Positions 1 to 9,667 of a stretch of 64,000 bases of DNA are shown one piece after another. The position numbers and the translations under genes are program-made. The notes beneath the pieces are model-generated. The model was not told the origin of the DNA. It ran no database searches and saw only the letters and a program-made list of their open reading frames with translations. The stretch spans positions 11,028,267-11,092,266 of the forward strand of contig CM012953.1 of assembly GCA_000181795.3 (NCBI GenBank). Reading direction: 5' to 3'. This DNA comes from Trichinella spiralis (lineage: Eukaryota > Nematoda > Enoplea > Trichinellida > Trichinellidae). Each line of letters opens with the position of its first letter. The stretch's first letter is position 1.

Positions 1-20
1 ATATAAAAAATAAAAGATAC

Positions 21-172
21 TTCATATATTCAAGTTGTCGATTGTGGCGAGGAATGCAAATCAAATGCCAAATTGTGAAACCCAAACCCATAGAAAATGC
101 GATTCCAGAAATAATTACTTTGCGCATAAACATTCCATTCAGATTACGCAACTGTGGCTTCGCAATCGACAT
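21..172 (-). CDS. COX6C-like cytochrome c oxidase subunit, first coding exon (gene runs off the left edge)
   Basis: Read on the minus strand, an ATG at 172-170 opens a 50-codon exon that ends at a GTATCT donor (positions 20-15). The peptide starts MSIAKPQLRNLNGMFMRK, then has one hydrophobic helix (about residues 19-37) followed by the basic stretch IPRHNRQLEYMK. This matches the layout of cytochrome c oxidase subunit VIc: a KPQ(L/M)RGL-type matrix tail, one inner-membrane helix with a small-residue SxGxGF-like motif, then a charged segment before a second exon of about 25 residues. COX6C is about 75 residues in animals, so roughly the last third lies outside the window. The role would be a small nuclear-encoded structural subunit of complex IV. 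The identification rests on family pattern, not on a database match; another small inner-membrane subunit is possible. Confidence 0.6.
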
Positions 173-1059
173 ATTTCTAGAACATATAAAAGTAAATACA
201 TTTGAATGTAAACAACATTAAACTGTAAGAAATTAAATGACATCAAAATAAAGTTAATAAATAACTATAACAATAAATAAATAAATGATAAGTTAACAAA
301 ACAACAGTAAGTATAACGAAGAGTAAGTTAAGGAATTTGGTTCGAAAAATGAAGTCTAACCAATCAGTCAAAACCTTTTTCCAAAAAAGCAGTAACAATA
401 AGCTCAAAGCAAAAGGGACTAACACTTAAAAAATGACTACTGACTACTAATGCTCAAACTGCTTAGAAAAACACAGTGAAATAAACTGTTAAAAAACAGT
501 ACCTGAAATGCTCGCAGTAAAAGAAATTATTTTCAATGACAGTATGGGATGCAACAGTACGCTTTATTAATAATTAAGTAAAAAATTTAAAACGTCATAA
601 TAATTTTTGAGTATTTTAGTAAAACACTAAAAGAAAACTATAATACAACAGTAAAAAATAATTAAATAAAATATAACTTAATAAATAGATTTGTTTTGAA
701 CAAAAATAGAATTAAAATATTTGTACTTTTTAAATCATAATACAAAGAATTATACTATACATTTTTAATCAGAAATGATAAATCAGCTAAACAACAAGCA
801 AAGCCAAATAATTATAAAATAAATAAGTATGAAAGAAGAACTTGATCAAAATAAAAACAAAATTTCAAATAGATTAGTCCAGTTAACATGATAACAGACA
901 TGATAAAAAATATTAAAAAATGAAATTTTCATTTTGAAGCACTTTTCATCAGAAAGACTGAGATTTTCATCAGAAGCAATTGAAATTTGAAAAATAAAAA
1001 ATGAAAGAAAATATGAAAAAATGAAATATTAAAAAATGAAATTTTATAAAATATTTGCC
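173..1059. other. AT-rich non-coding stretch
   Basis: Upstream of the COX6C-like exon on its own strand. The DNA is very AT-rich with scattered short stretches such as aaaatgaaattt near 900-1050. I see no splice-supported exon, RNA gene or long repeat. A promoter for the COX6C-like gene would be expected near 173-400 but shows no clear motif. Confidence 0.5.
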
Positions 1060-1345
1060 GTTTAATTGAAAAATAAAAATGATAAAATTTAATATTCACA
1101 AAAATTTAAAAGAATATAAGAGCAATGTAATAAATATAAATAATAAAATTGAAAATGTAAAATTTTATAAATAATTCAATAATATTTCGTAGTAAATATG
1201 TATTGCTTAATTGTATTAAGAATTGAAAGATAATACTCATTGGGGAGCGTGTAGCACGGTGGTAAGCCACATAGCTTGACGTGCTGAACTCATAGGGTTC
1301 GATTCTCGCTGCCTCATGAAAATATGAAATGTAATCCTAATGCAT
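1060..1345 (+). repeat. Dispersed repeat copy 1: AT-rich leader plus tRNA-like head
   Basis: An AT-rich leader of about 180 bases includes the shared words taaaatttaatattcac and atttcgtagtaaatatg. It is followed at about 1241-1316 by a tRNA-like segment. That segment has an A-box-like TAGCACGGTGG and a B-box-like GGGTTCGATTC, then the tail ATGAAAATATGAAATGTAATCC. The same order occurs near 3,075, 6,105 and 15,545. The head does not fold as a normal tRNA (D and T stems are poor), so this is a SINE-like family with a pol III type internal promoter, not a tRNA gene. Confidence 0.7.
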
Positions 1346-3074
1346 GCTGCTCTACAGATCCATCAGGTTCGTATCCCGAATCTGCCGAGATGTATGGAAT
1401 TTATACGACCAGTGGATTCCTGCTATCTCTTTTACAACGTACACTGTTCTACAGCTGCTACGTGCTTAATAGCTTAGCCTCGACGAGCGCAGAGTCAACG
1501 GCGCGTGTCCATCTAGCAGACAGCGCTCTTTCGCCGCATGCAATATTTTATTCCTTATAATAAAAAACATTTTAAATATTCACATAAACAGCTTTATCCA
1601 GCAGCTGCACTACCAATAGCGCAATAATTAAGAAGCATTGGTAGATGGGCTTTCAGTTGAATGTAACAGAAATAAATTTAGTAAAATCGAACGTCTATAT
1701 AGAGAGAATAAATGTATCACATCTCGGTCAGGAAATTAGATGACTGAAAGTTTCGAATCACTTTTCACCAACTGTTGATTGTTAAAATATATTAAATCAA
1801 AATATTGCTTATCATTTTCAGCATTTTGAAAAACATTTTACAGCTTGTCAAAACTAAAAATGAAATATTTTTAAATGATAAAATTTCCTTAAGAAGAGAA
1901 AACAAAATGATACAAACTGCTAAAAAGAAATAACATGAGCAAATGCCTGAAATGTTCACACTGAAAGAGAATATTTAGAACAGCGGTATGCGGCTGCATA
2001 GGATGCAACAGTACGCTCTATTATGCCCCAGATGGTCTTTTCAGACTATGTATTTATTTGGATTTTGGGATCTGGTGTTATGACTCCAACTACGAAATGC
2101 CAGTTTGTCGCCTTTTATGTCAATGAATTGTTATGTAACTGAACTTGCACTTTTAAGCTTCCATACACTTTATTATAATAATAATAATTTTTGATACAGA
2201 CATGTTGATGAATTTGAAATGATCTCTATGTGGAGGTGGTTGGCTTGTCATAACAGTTGCGACAGATTTTGTAGACGTGCTTTGTGCAGCACGGCACCTA
2301 GCATAATTCACAACATTTTATTTTTATCTTTCTTGGGTCGACTTATCACGATGAGGTGTCAGTATGAGCCCCCTAAGCGCTTCTAATAACCTTTTTCATA
2401 TGCCCGAACAAACTTCACAATATAAATATTCCGCCTTTCGATTTAGAGTATTTTCTAAACGATTTCTACCACATTCTAACAGAAATAGCCTTCTTCGAGG
2501 CAATAGGAATCCCCGAATTTTTTGGTATGTAGCTTACTAGTGTAGCTTGTTTGTAACAATTGAGAATGAAATCACCCTGGTAATAAGCAGATAGAAACAA
2601 TTTATCTACTGAATCTCAAACATGCAAAGGAGAACGATCATTCTGCAGATATTCTTCCAGCAGTACTGCTTTACTTGCCTTTCGCCGATTCTTCCAGCAG
2701 TATTTGTTACTGCTTTTATATTAAATAAACTCTGCCAAGCGGGAAGTATTTTTCCTGCCAACAATGTTTAACTTCAAACGCTAGGAATTGGAGTTCTTTA
2801 ACACAAGCTCTAACAATTGTTCGTAAAATCTAAATGCCTATCATCAATGCCTAGGATCAAATGTCCTTTTGACATTGGTCATCCCATTGTTATGCTTCTT
2901 CCATACAGCTGGGATGGTAAATATTTGCCAAATGTAAAGTGAACATTTTTGACTAATGATTAAAAAATAACTGTCACAATAAACATTCTATTTTTAACAA
3001 GTGCAGTTGACATGATAAAAAAATGATAAAAAACATTTAAAAAATAAAATTGTCAAATTTTATAAAATATTTGC
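1346..3074. other. Intergenic stretch without a convincing gene
   Basis: Mostly AT-rich, with moderately GC-richer decayed-looking patches at 2,030-2,700. One minus-strand patch at 2,226-2,342 reads like a cysteine zinc-ribbon relic (entered separately). A plus-strand frame at 1,324-1,560 starts in the repeat tail and is not supported by splice sites or protein-like composition. No RNA gene was seen. Confidence 0.4.
2226..2342 (-). pseudogene. Possible relic of a zinc-ribbon protein (bL32m-like?)
   Basis: On the minus strand one frame reads KIKIKCCELC, a TAG codon, then VPCCTKHVYKICRNCYDK and a stop. The paired CxxC motifs with a His and CY between resemble the C-terminal zinc ribbon of mitochondrial ribosomal protein bL32. 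The in-frame TAG and the stop-filled upstream sequence suggest decay. Alternatively the TAG is the end of an intron and the segment is a real terminal exon. The stretch is short, so the resemblance could be chance. Confidence 0.25.
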
Positions 3075-3470
3075 TGTTGAATTAAAAATAAAAATGATAA
3101 AATTTAATATTCACAAAAATTAAAAAGAACATAAGAGCAATGCAAAAAAATATAATAGTAAAATTGGATATGTAAAATTTTATAAATAATGCAATGTTTC
3201 GTAGTAAATATGCGTTGCGTAATTATATTAGGAATTGAAAGATATTAATCGTCATGCAGCGTGTAGTACGGTGGTAAGCCATACAGCTTGACGTGCTGAA
3301 CTCATAGGGTTCGATTCTCGCTTCCCCATGAAAATATCAAATATGATCCTAATGCATGTAGCACGGTGGTAAGCCATATAGCTTGACGTGCTGAACTCAT
3401 AGGATTCGATTCTCGCTGCCTCATGAAAATATCATGATATAATCGTAATGTGCGTTGCTCTACATCAGCA
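3075..3470 (+). repeat. Dispersed repeat copy 2, with two tRNA-like heads in tandem
   Basis: The leader at about 3,075-3,250 matches copy 1. It is followed by a first tRNA-like head (3,253-3,330), the ATGAAAATATC tail, and directly a second head that starts TAGCACGGTGGTAAGCC at about 3,359 and ends at about 3,423. The second head joins the first tail at AATGCATG, so the pair looks like a dimer. The same dimer recurs in the duplicated copy at 4,710-4,912. Confidence 0.65.
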
Positions 3471-4368
3471 TATTGGTCGTCACGTTTATGTAGTCGAAAG
3501 TCATGCAGTCTAACGTGCAATCCAAAGGGGAATCAGAAGCTCATCCAGAACCGGAGCACCCCTCCAAACATTTTATTCCAGAATGCTTACAGTGTGCGAA
3601 GGATACCTCCTTTTCACCAAAAGATTAAATAAGAATTCCTCTAAATGAGCATTCAAAAATGAGACCATATTAGCATTCATACAAATTTTTCAATTGCACT
3701 GGCAATTAATAATGTGAACCTTAACAACTGGTCGCATATGCAGCTCTGCCCTGCAGTTATAATTTTTTACAGTATTTCTTGTTTGTAGGTATTGTGTTTG
3801 TTAAATCTGTTAAAAATTTTGTTTTCATTTTGGTCAAATTTTTTTATCCAATTTTATTTATTCTATAAATATTTATCTACAATTGTTCTTTTGCTAAATA
3901 ATTATTTGCTATTTTTGTTTTCTAGTGTGTTTTCTAATTGCTTTAAATGTAATTTCAGCTGCTCTGCTGAGCGATCAGTTGTCTGATTAATTCACATAAT
4001 CGAATACAGTTTTCGCCCTTATTCATAGTATATTGCTGTAGATCACATAAACTTACATCTGTGAATTAAACGAGAAAGAACAGACATGGTAAAAAAAAAT
4101 TCCATTTAAACAAATATCATTAAAATTTAATGCTAGAAATAAAATACTGTTAATAAATATTATGAATTATTATTTTCAAATAATTGTAGTCTACAGATTA
4201 CAATAAAATGATTTCAGAAAAAATTAGTGATATTTTATTTATTCATAATTTTATTAAATGAACATATAAAATAAATATCAATTTCACAAATTTAAGCTTA
4301 CGCATTAAACGTCAAAGTAATAACAAGTTAAAATGAATTACAATACAGAATAATACGAGTAGGAATAA

Positions 4369-4646
4369 TCATTCTTTGTCGGCAGTTTTATTTCCAGTAT
4401 GATCTGGATGTTGATTGCAGCTAAGTTTAACAAGCTTTTCATACAATTTTTCAGCTCCACGACAGCTTTGCATAAAGAGCCAAAGGAAAAAAAGTTAATT
4501 TTAGCAACCAATAAAATGAGAAAATGTCGCCCATAAAGTGAGCAAAAAAATCACCATGGTAAACAACCAAAAGTAACCCCAATAAAGCATCCATTGATTA
4601 AAATGATTTTTTCTTCGACTTCGATCTCCATAATCGTTTTCATGCT
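4369..4646 (-). pseudogene. REEP5/DP1-like last exon, frameshifted copy A
   Basis: This is the minus-strand counterpart of the intact exon at 5,813-6,090. It keeps the acceptor TTTCAG and recognisable pieces such as NQWMLYW, SHFIG and the terminal stop, but single-base differences break the frame in several places: CAATG has become CATG at the exon start, and extra or missing bases fall in A and C runs. Breaks concentrate within about 200 bases of the N gap, so consensus error in the assembly is as likely as true decay. Nothing else distinguishes it from copy B. Confidence 0.6.
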
Positions 4647-4699
4647 GAAATCCGTTAAAAATAAAATGATGATTTAATATTCCCAAGATTAAAACGAAC

Positions 4700-4709
4700 N
4701 NNNNNNNNN
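4700..4709. other. Assembly gap (10 N)
   Basis: Ten undetermined bases separate the two duplicated units. The sequence just right of the gap (4,710-4,775) has extra bases inside otherwise conserved words, for example aggggttcg for agggttcg and ccccc for cccc. This points to low consensus quality here. Confidence 0.95.
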
Positions 4710-4912
4710 GGTGGTAAGCCCTTGCAGCCTAGACGTGGTGGAAACTCCATAGGGGTTCGATTCTCGCTTCCCCCATGAAAATATCAAATATGATCCTAAT
4801 GCATGTAGCACGGTGGTAAGCCATATAGCTTGACGTGCTGAACTCATAGGGTTCGATTCTCGCTGCCTCATGAAAATATCATGATATAATCGTGATGTGC
4901 GTTGCTCTACAT
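4710..4912 (+). repeat. Dispersed repeat, dimeric heads in duplicated unit B
   Basis: The copy starts at the gap inside the first tRNA-like head, so its leader is missing. The second head runs about 4,806-4,870. It keeps GGGTTCGATTCTCGCTGCC followed by the ATGAAAATATC tail. It is otherwise the duplicate of the repeat at 3,253-3,470. Confidence 0.6.
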
Positions 4913-5812
4913 CAGCACATCGGTAGCCGCGTTTATGTAATCGAAAGTCATGCAGTCTAACGTGCATACCAAAACGGAATCAGAAGCTCTTGCAGAACCG
5001 GAGCACCCCTCCAACCATTTTATTCCAGAATGCTTACAGTGTGCGAAGGATACCTCCTTTTCACCAAAAGATTAAATAAGAATTCCTCTAAATGAGCATT
5101 CAAAAAAGAGACCATGTTAGCATTCATACAAATTTTTCAATCGCACTGGCAATTAATAATGTGAACCTTAACAACTGGCCACATATGCAGCTCTGCCCTG
5201 CAATTATAACCTTTTACAGTATTTCTTGTTTGTAGGTGTTGTGTTTGTTAAATCTGTTAAAAATTTTGTTTTCATTTTGGTCAAATTTTTTTATCCAATT
5301 TTATTTATTCTATAAATATTTATCTACAGTTGTTCTTTTGCTAAATAATTATTTGCTATTTTTGTTTTCTAGTGTGTTTTCTAATTGCTTTAAATGTAAT
5401 TTCAGTTGCTCTGCTCAGCGATCAGTTGTCTGATTAATTCACATAATCGAATACAGTTTTCGCCCTTATTCATAGTATATTGCTGTAGATCACATAAACT
5501 TACATCTGTGAATTAAACGAGAAAGAACAGACATGGTAAAAAATTCCATTTAAACAAATATCATTAAAATTTAATGCTAGAAATAAAATACTGCTAATAA
5601 ATATTATGAATTATTATTTTCAAATAATTGTAGTCTACAGATTACAATAAAATGATTTGAGAAAAAATTAGTGATATTTTATTTATTCATAATTTTATTA
5701 AATGAACATATAAAATAAATATCAATTTCACAAATTTAAGCTTACGCATTAAACGTCAAAGTAATAACAAGTTAAAATGAATTACAATACAGAATAATAT
5801 GAGTAGGAATAA

Positions 5813-6090
5813 TCATTCTTTGTCGGCAGTTTTATTTCCAGTATGATCTGGATGTTGATTGCAGCTAAGTTTAACAAGCTTTTCATACAATTTTTCAGCT
5901 CCACGACAGCTTTGCATAAAGAGCCAAAGGAAAAAAGTTAATTTTAGCAACCAATAAAATGAGAAAATGTCGCCAATAAAGTGAGCAAAAAGATCACCAA
6001 TGGTAAACAAACCAAAAGTAACCCAATAAAGCATCCATTGATTAAAATTGATTTTTTCTTCGACTTCGATCTCCATAATCGTTTTCATTG
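5813..6090 (-). CDS. REEP5/DP1/Yop1-family ER-shaping protein, last coding exon (intact copy B)
   Basis: After an acceptor TTTTCAG on the minus strand, the exon codes 92 residues in one frame to a TGA. The peptide runs AMKTIMEIEV, EEKINFNQWMLYWVTFGLF, then two hydrophobic stretches (FTIGDLFAHFIGDIFSFY and WLLKLTFFLWLFMQ) and GAEKLYEKLVKLSC. This is the TB2/DP1/HVA22 pattern: a P-A-Y-x-S-x-K-A-I-E-like start, a Q-W-x-x-Y-W-V motif, paired hairpin helices, and a GAxxLYxxx motif. Family members shape tubular endoplasmic reticulum by wedging hairpins into the membrane. REEP5 is about 190 residues, so the N-terminal 70-90 residues need upstream exons at higher coordinates, which I could not locate. 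The gene may be incomplete or a partial duplicate. Confidence 0.65.
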
Positions 6091-6104
6091 CTGAAAATCC
6101 GTTA

Positions 6105-6410
6105 AAAATAAAAATGATAAAATTTAATATTCGCAAAAATTAAAAAGAACATGAGAGCAATGCAAAAAAATATAAATAATAAAGTTGGAAATGAAAGAAT
6201 TTATAAATAATGTAATGTTTCGTAGTAAATATGCATTGCGTAATTTTATTAAGAATTAAAAGATATTAACCATTGGGCAGCGTGTAGCACGGTGGCAAGT
6301 CGTATAGCTTGACGTGCTGAACTCATAGGGTTCGATTCTCGCTGCCTCATTGAAAATATCATGATGTAATTGCAATGCGCGCTGCTCAAAAGCAGGCATA
6401 AGTCGTGACA
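6105..6410 (+). repeat. Dispersed repeat copy 3
   Basis: The leader (taaaatttaatattcgcaa onwards) begins directly behind the REEP-like exon and is followed by the tRNA-like head at about 6,275-6,350. Here the head is flanked by a perfect 7-base complementary pair, GGCAGCG and CGCTGCC, which may form a terminal stem. The tail ATTGAAAATATCATGATG follows. The sequence after 6,410 no longer matches the other copies. Confidence 0.65.
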
Positions 6411-6559
6411 TGTATAATGAACAACAGTAAATAGCAGATGATAAGAGCAATTAGTGAAACAAACAAATGTAAGTGATCGCCTGATAGCAAATATGCATCA
6501 GGATGAAGATTCTGCAATGAATAAACCATAACATAAAATAACCTTTTCAAGGCAACATT

Positions 6560-7060
6560 AAATCGGCTCGGTGTTAGGTATATTAAGGCTTCAAGATACT
6601 ACTCCCACGTACGCCTTTCGCCGTATATATCATGACCTGCTTGAACAGCAAATTGATAAGGATATTGCTTTAATACTAAAACAGACAGTGCTAAAGGTGG
6701 CGTATGAGCTTCATTTCAATACTTTTGACAGGATAAATTATTGATAGAGAAATCGCTTAAGCCATTTTGGAATACACATGTTAATATCAGCACGGATGAT
6801 CAGCTGAATGTTTAATAAAATTGTTTGAGCAAGAAAGCACGTGACAGTTGTATCAGGTTTATGCACTGCTCAGAGATATGATCTCAGAGCATATTAAGAA
6901 AAATAACCTCGAGTTGTACAATGCAAAGATTAGCAATATGCATGCAATGGAACAGAGAGAAAAAAATTTTATCGCGCTTATGTCTCTAACCAGTGATCTG
7001 TCGTCGTCTTTCATATGCTATTCCTGCATTGCATCTTCTGTTGTTGTGCATTTTGTATGA
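6560..7060 (+). other. Two open, protein-like stretches; candidate exons of an unknown gene or relic
   Basis: One frame is open from about 6,570 to the TGA at 6,747 and reads LRLQDTTPTYAFRRIYHDLL, then EQQIDKDIALILKQTVLK and a further 20 residues. Within it lies a possible donor AAAG|GTGGCG near 6,698. A second frame opens after an acceptor-like GTGACAG at 6,847 and reads LYQVYALLRDMISEHIKKNN and on for about 70 residues to a TGA at 7,060. Joining them at those sites keeps phase 0. Composition is protein-like (charged, helical), but I recognise no family and see no start codon. This could also be remnant transposon coding sequence. Confidence 0.2.
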
Positions 7061-7363
7061 TATATTTTTATCACATCTTTTTACATTATCTTACTTCGTA
7101 TTTTTTTCATTGGATTATTGGATAGTATATATAGTATATATATGAGAAACGGAAGCATCTCTTACGTACCGGATCATCATTGTATGTGTTCTGCAGGGTA
7201 AAACGAAGGTTCGCTGGAAATGATACCCCAAATAATATATATTATAATTAGTGTACAGTTATTCATTTAAAGTTGTTTGACTGCTATTTTTCAGCTTGCA
7301 TTTGCTTGGATTTTGTTAAGTACAAATTTTATGGTCATAATAGGTGCCGCCGAATGCGATGCC

Positions 7364-7735
7364 GTTGGACACCGTCACATTTGAAAGATGCTAAGACGTT
7401 AAAAGGCTGCTGTGACTTTGAAGAATGGCTGTAATTGGACGATGGTGTTTGCGGTGCGAGTTGAGTAAAGTCGAGTACCGGAGAAGAGGGATTTAGCGGT
7501 TGACATCAGTGTATTTACTTGCAATTTGCTGCCGTGACTTGAAGTGGTTTGTAATACAAGTTACGGGGTGTAACTAGTAGGCTTGCTTGTATTCCAAGCG
7601 GCTGCCGTGCCACTCATAAGTGTACACACCTCACTGTCGCGTCACCTAGCCCTGAGTGGGCAAGACTTATTGTTTTAGTGGTTACTGTATTATATCGAAT
7701 AAAGGAAGCTTTGTACTCCTGTTGTTGTTGATTGG
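7364..7735 (+). mobile_element. Possible degraded solo LTR
   Basis: The block is GC-richer than its surroundings, begins near GTTGGACACCGTCACATTTG, repeats the word GCTGCCGTG, and ends with AATAAAGGAAGCTTTGTACTC (7,699-7,719). It is followed by TTGGCAATTCGATTAGG, which could have been a tRNA primer site. A TATA-rich tract lies upstream at 7,122-7,143. These resemble R/U5 features of a Pao/BEL-type LTR. No second LTR, target-site repeat or retroelement protein was seen, so this is a weak call. Confidence 0.22.
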
Positions 7736-8619
7736 CAATTCGATTAGGTTTACATCGATTTCGCCCGCTAAAATTTTATTTTGTGATTGGCTGTTCGTTG
7801 ATAGGGTATACGGCATTTGATCAGTAATTGTGAACAATTTATGCTATTTTATTAGTTATTCAATTTTATGGGGTAACTGGGAGACTGACTTACACCACTT
7901 GATTAGTCCTCAGCTATGATCAGTAATTGGATGATTATTTCTCGAATATGGGTGCACTAGCACTAAATTACCTTATATGAATATAAGTAATCATATTTCG
8001 CACTTTTCAAAAAAACACTTTTTTAAGATATAATGTAGAATAGTAGATATTTAGTTTTTGAAGGCATATTAGACTTTAAAAATAATGCTTTTAAAACGCT
8101 TCACACAATTCACTGATTACAGGAGATTATCTTATTACTTCAATTTTATTTGTGCAATTTTTCTTTTGTAATTTTATTTCTTCAAGTCTATGCTAATCAA
8201 AAGACCTCTTTTTTCTGATATTCGCTAGAAACGCTTCAGAACTAGGCAAATGTATAACATACAAATTTGTCGTCAGATTGACACCTTTACAGTAATATAA
8301 TGAACGTACTTGAGAGTTAGAATTCAAGGGAATTCTACAATATGTAAATACATTGCTAAATAACAATAAATGATTAAAGATTTGCATTAAAATTGCATAG
8401 GGATGTTAATGTAATGGATACTTATTTTCAAAAGTGCAACTTTCAACTTTTAAATTATCATAATGCATCATTTTAAACTGTAATTTTAAACTTTGATATA
8501 AATTTAAAATATTGAAAATTAAGATTAAGCTATTAAAAGTTTAAAAAATTTTTCTTCATTAAAGAATTGCACATTTGAGACATCTATTAGGATTTTTTAG
8601 TTAATTAAATATTAAGCTC
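7736..8619. other. AT-rich stretch without recognised genes
   Basis: The stretch lies downstream of the small minus-strand gene at 8,620-9,061 and probably includes its 3' untranslated region. A minus-strand open frame at 8,193-8,387 has no splice or start support. Nothing else was seen. Confidence 0.4.
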
Positions 8620-9061
8620 TTATGGTATACATAGATACGAAGCGTTTTTATATAGATGAATCATGAAAAGATCGTTTAAACCAACAACAAAAATAGCCAG
8701 TAGAATTGTCAAGCCAACCAAATTAACCACCATGTATGTTTGCCCGCCATTGGCATCCCGAAATTGTGAGTGGAAAATATTAGCTGAAATACAGTAAGAT
8801 TAACCTTACTTTACATTGCAACAATTTTTATTCAACCTGAAAAGGCTAAAAATTAATGCATAATCCAGTAAAATTCAATGTATTTATAAAACTTAACTTA
8901 AATTAATATTTACAACTGAATTTTATTATTTTATTCTTTATAATTAAAATCTCTTTTATTTGAAAATTAAAATAATACTTGAAAGGAAAATTACAGTAAA
9001 CGCATTTTACTTTACATTTCGTTATATCGTAGGTGTGCTGTTTGATAACTTTTTGCGACAT
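8620..9061 (-). CDS. Small single-helix membrane protein, two exons (possibly COX7A-like)
   Basis: The model uses ATG at 9061 (context aaaATGTCG), exon 1 at 9061-9016, donor GTAAAG, acceptor TATTTCAG, and exon 2 at 8783-8620 ending in TAA. The phase-1 join gives 69 residues: MSQKVIKQHTYDITKSNIFH, then SQFRDANGGQTYMV, one hydrophobic helix (about residues 34-54) and a short basic end. The order of soluble N-terminus, an F-x-x-x-N-G-x-x-x-Y motif and then one helix recalls cytochrome c oxidase subunit VIIa, but the usual LKxG and PKK signatures are weak or absent. It could be another respiratory subunit or an unrelated small membrane protein. The start exon is short and rests only on splice signals and frame. 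Confidence 0.35.
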
Positions 9062-9667
9062 TTTAATAATAACTTTTTACGGTAATTCTTTTATTTTTAT
9101 TTAATCCTTCTTTATGCCGGATTTTAAGGCATACCTTTTATTATATGTTTTAGTGTTTTTGCTATTCTGAATAAGTTTTCAGTTGTTTTATAGGATAAAG
9201 GTTTAATAATGGTAATTTAATGACTACTTTTTATTACATGTTTCCGGTTTATTTTTGTTTTGAAATCATGCAGAAGATGTCATGGATGGGAATATGTTAA
9301 AGAACTGAGCAGTTTACTTAACTAAGACTTAAAATAGTGATTTCTTTCCTTAAATATTTGCGCTTGTTTTTACTAATTAATGAATATCTGTAACGAAAAG
9401 TTATGCGTTTATTGGTTTTCGAAAACTCTAATATTTATGACGAAGAACATTAAAATATGATATTTTGAAAAAAATTTTTTTATATTCTGATTTACGATTG
9501 CTAATTTGTTTGGCTAATAATATGTGTTACCACTGATGATGATTGTACATGAAATAGCATAATGAATCATTAGTTGTGAAGTAAATTGTACTTAAATTCA
9601 CTATTCAAGTTTTTTTAGCGTTGTTCTTTTTAATTATGAAATTTTGGATTTTAGAAATTTTTTGAAA
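9062..9667. other. Intergenic region between divergent genes
   Basis: About 600 AT-rich bases lie between the minus-strand small gene and the plus-strand CAP-H gene, so promoters for both should lie here. Just before the CAP-H start there are two acceptor-like words, TTTTTTTAG (about 9,610-9,618) and GATTTTAG (about 9,647-9,654). These could serve a 5'-UTR intron or trans-splicing. Confidence 0.4.

Larger units (their letters stand above)
3255..6155. repeat. Direct tandem duplication of about 1.5 kb spanning an assembly gap
   Basis: Bases about 3,255-4,699 (unit A) and 4,710-6,155 (unit B) align along nearly their whole length at an offset of about 1,445. Examples: the word aaccggagcacccctccaa near 3,550 and 4,996, the frame at 3,792-3,986 repeated at 5,236-5,433, and the REEP-like exon at 4,369-4,646 repeated at 5,813-6,090. 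Unit A shows many single-base insertions and losses relative to B near the gap, mostly in base runs. Unit B then leads into a third tRNA-like head at 6,290, about 1,580 bases after the head at 4,710. The A-to-B spacing is therefore about 130 bases short, which the gap may hide. Confidence 0.8.

Noticed and set aside
1241-1316. Functional tRNA gene
   Set aside because: A- and B-box-like words are present, but D, anticodon and T stems pair poorly and the same segment recurs with a shared leader and tail, so it is a repeat head.
3302-3520. Minus-strand open frames of 72 and 92 residues (also 4,689-4,967)
   Set aside because: They cross the tRNA-like repeat heads, and both exist only because the segment is duplicated; the second also reads through the N gap.
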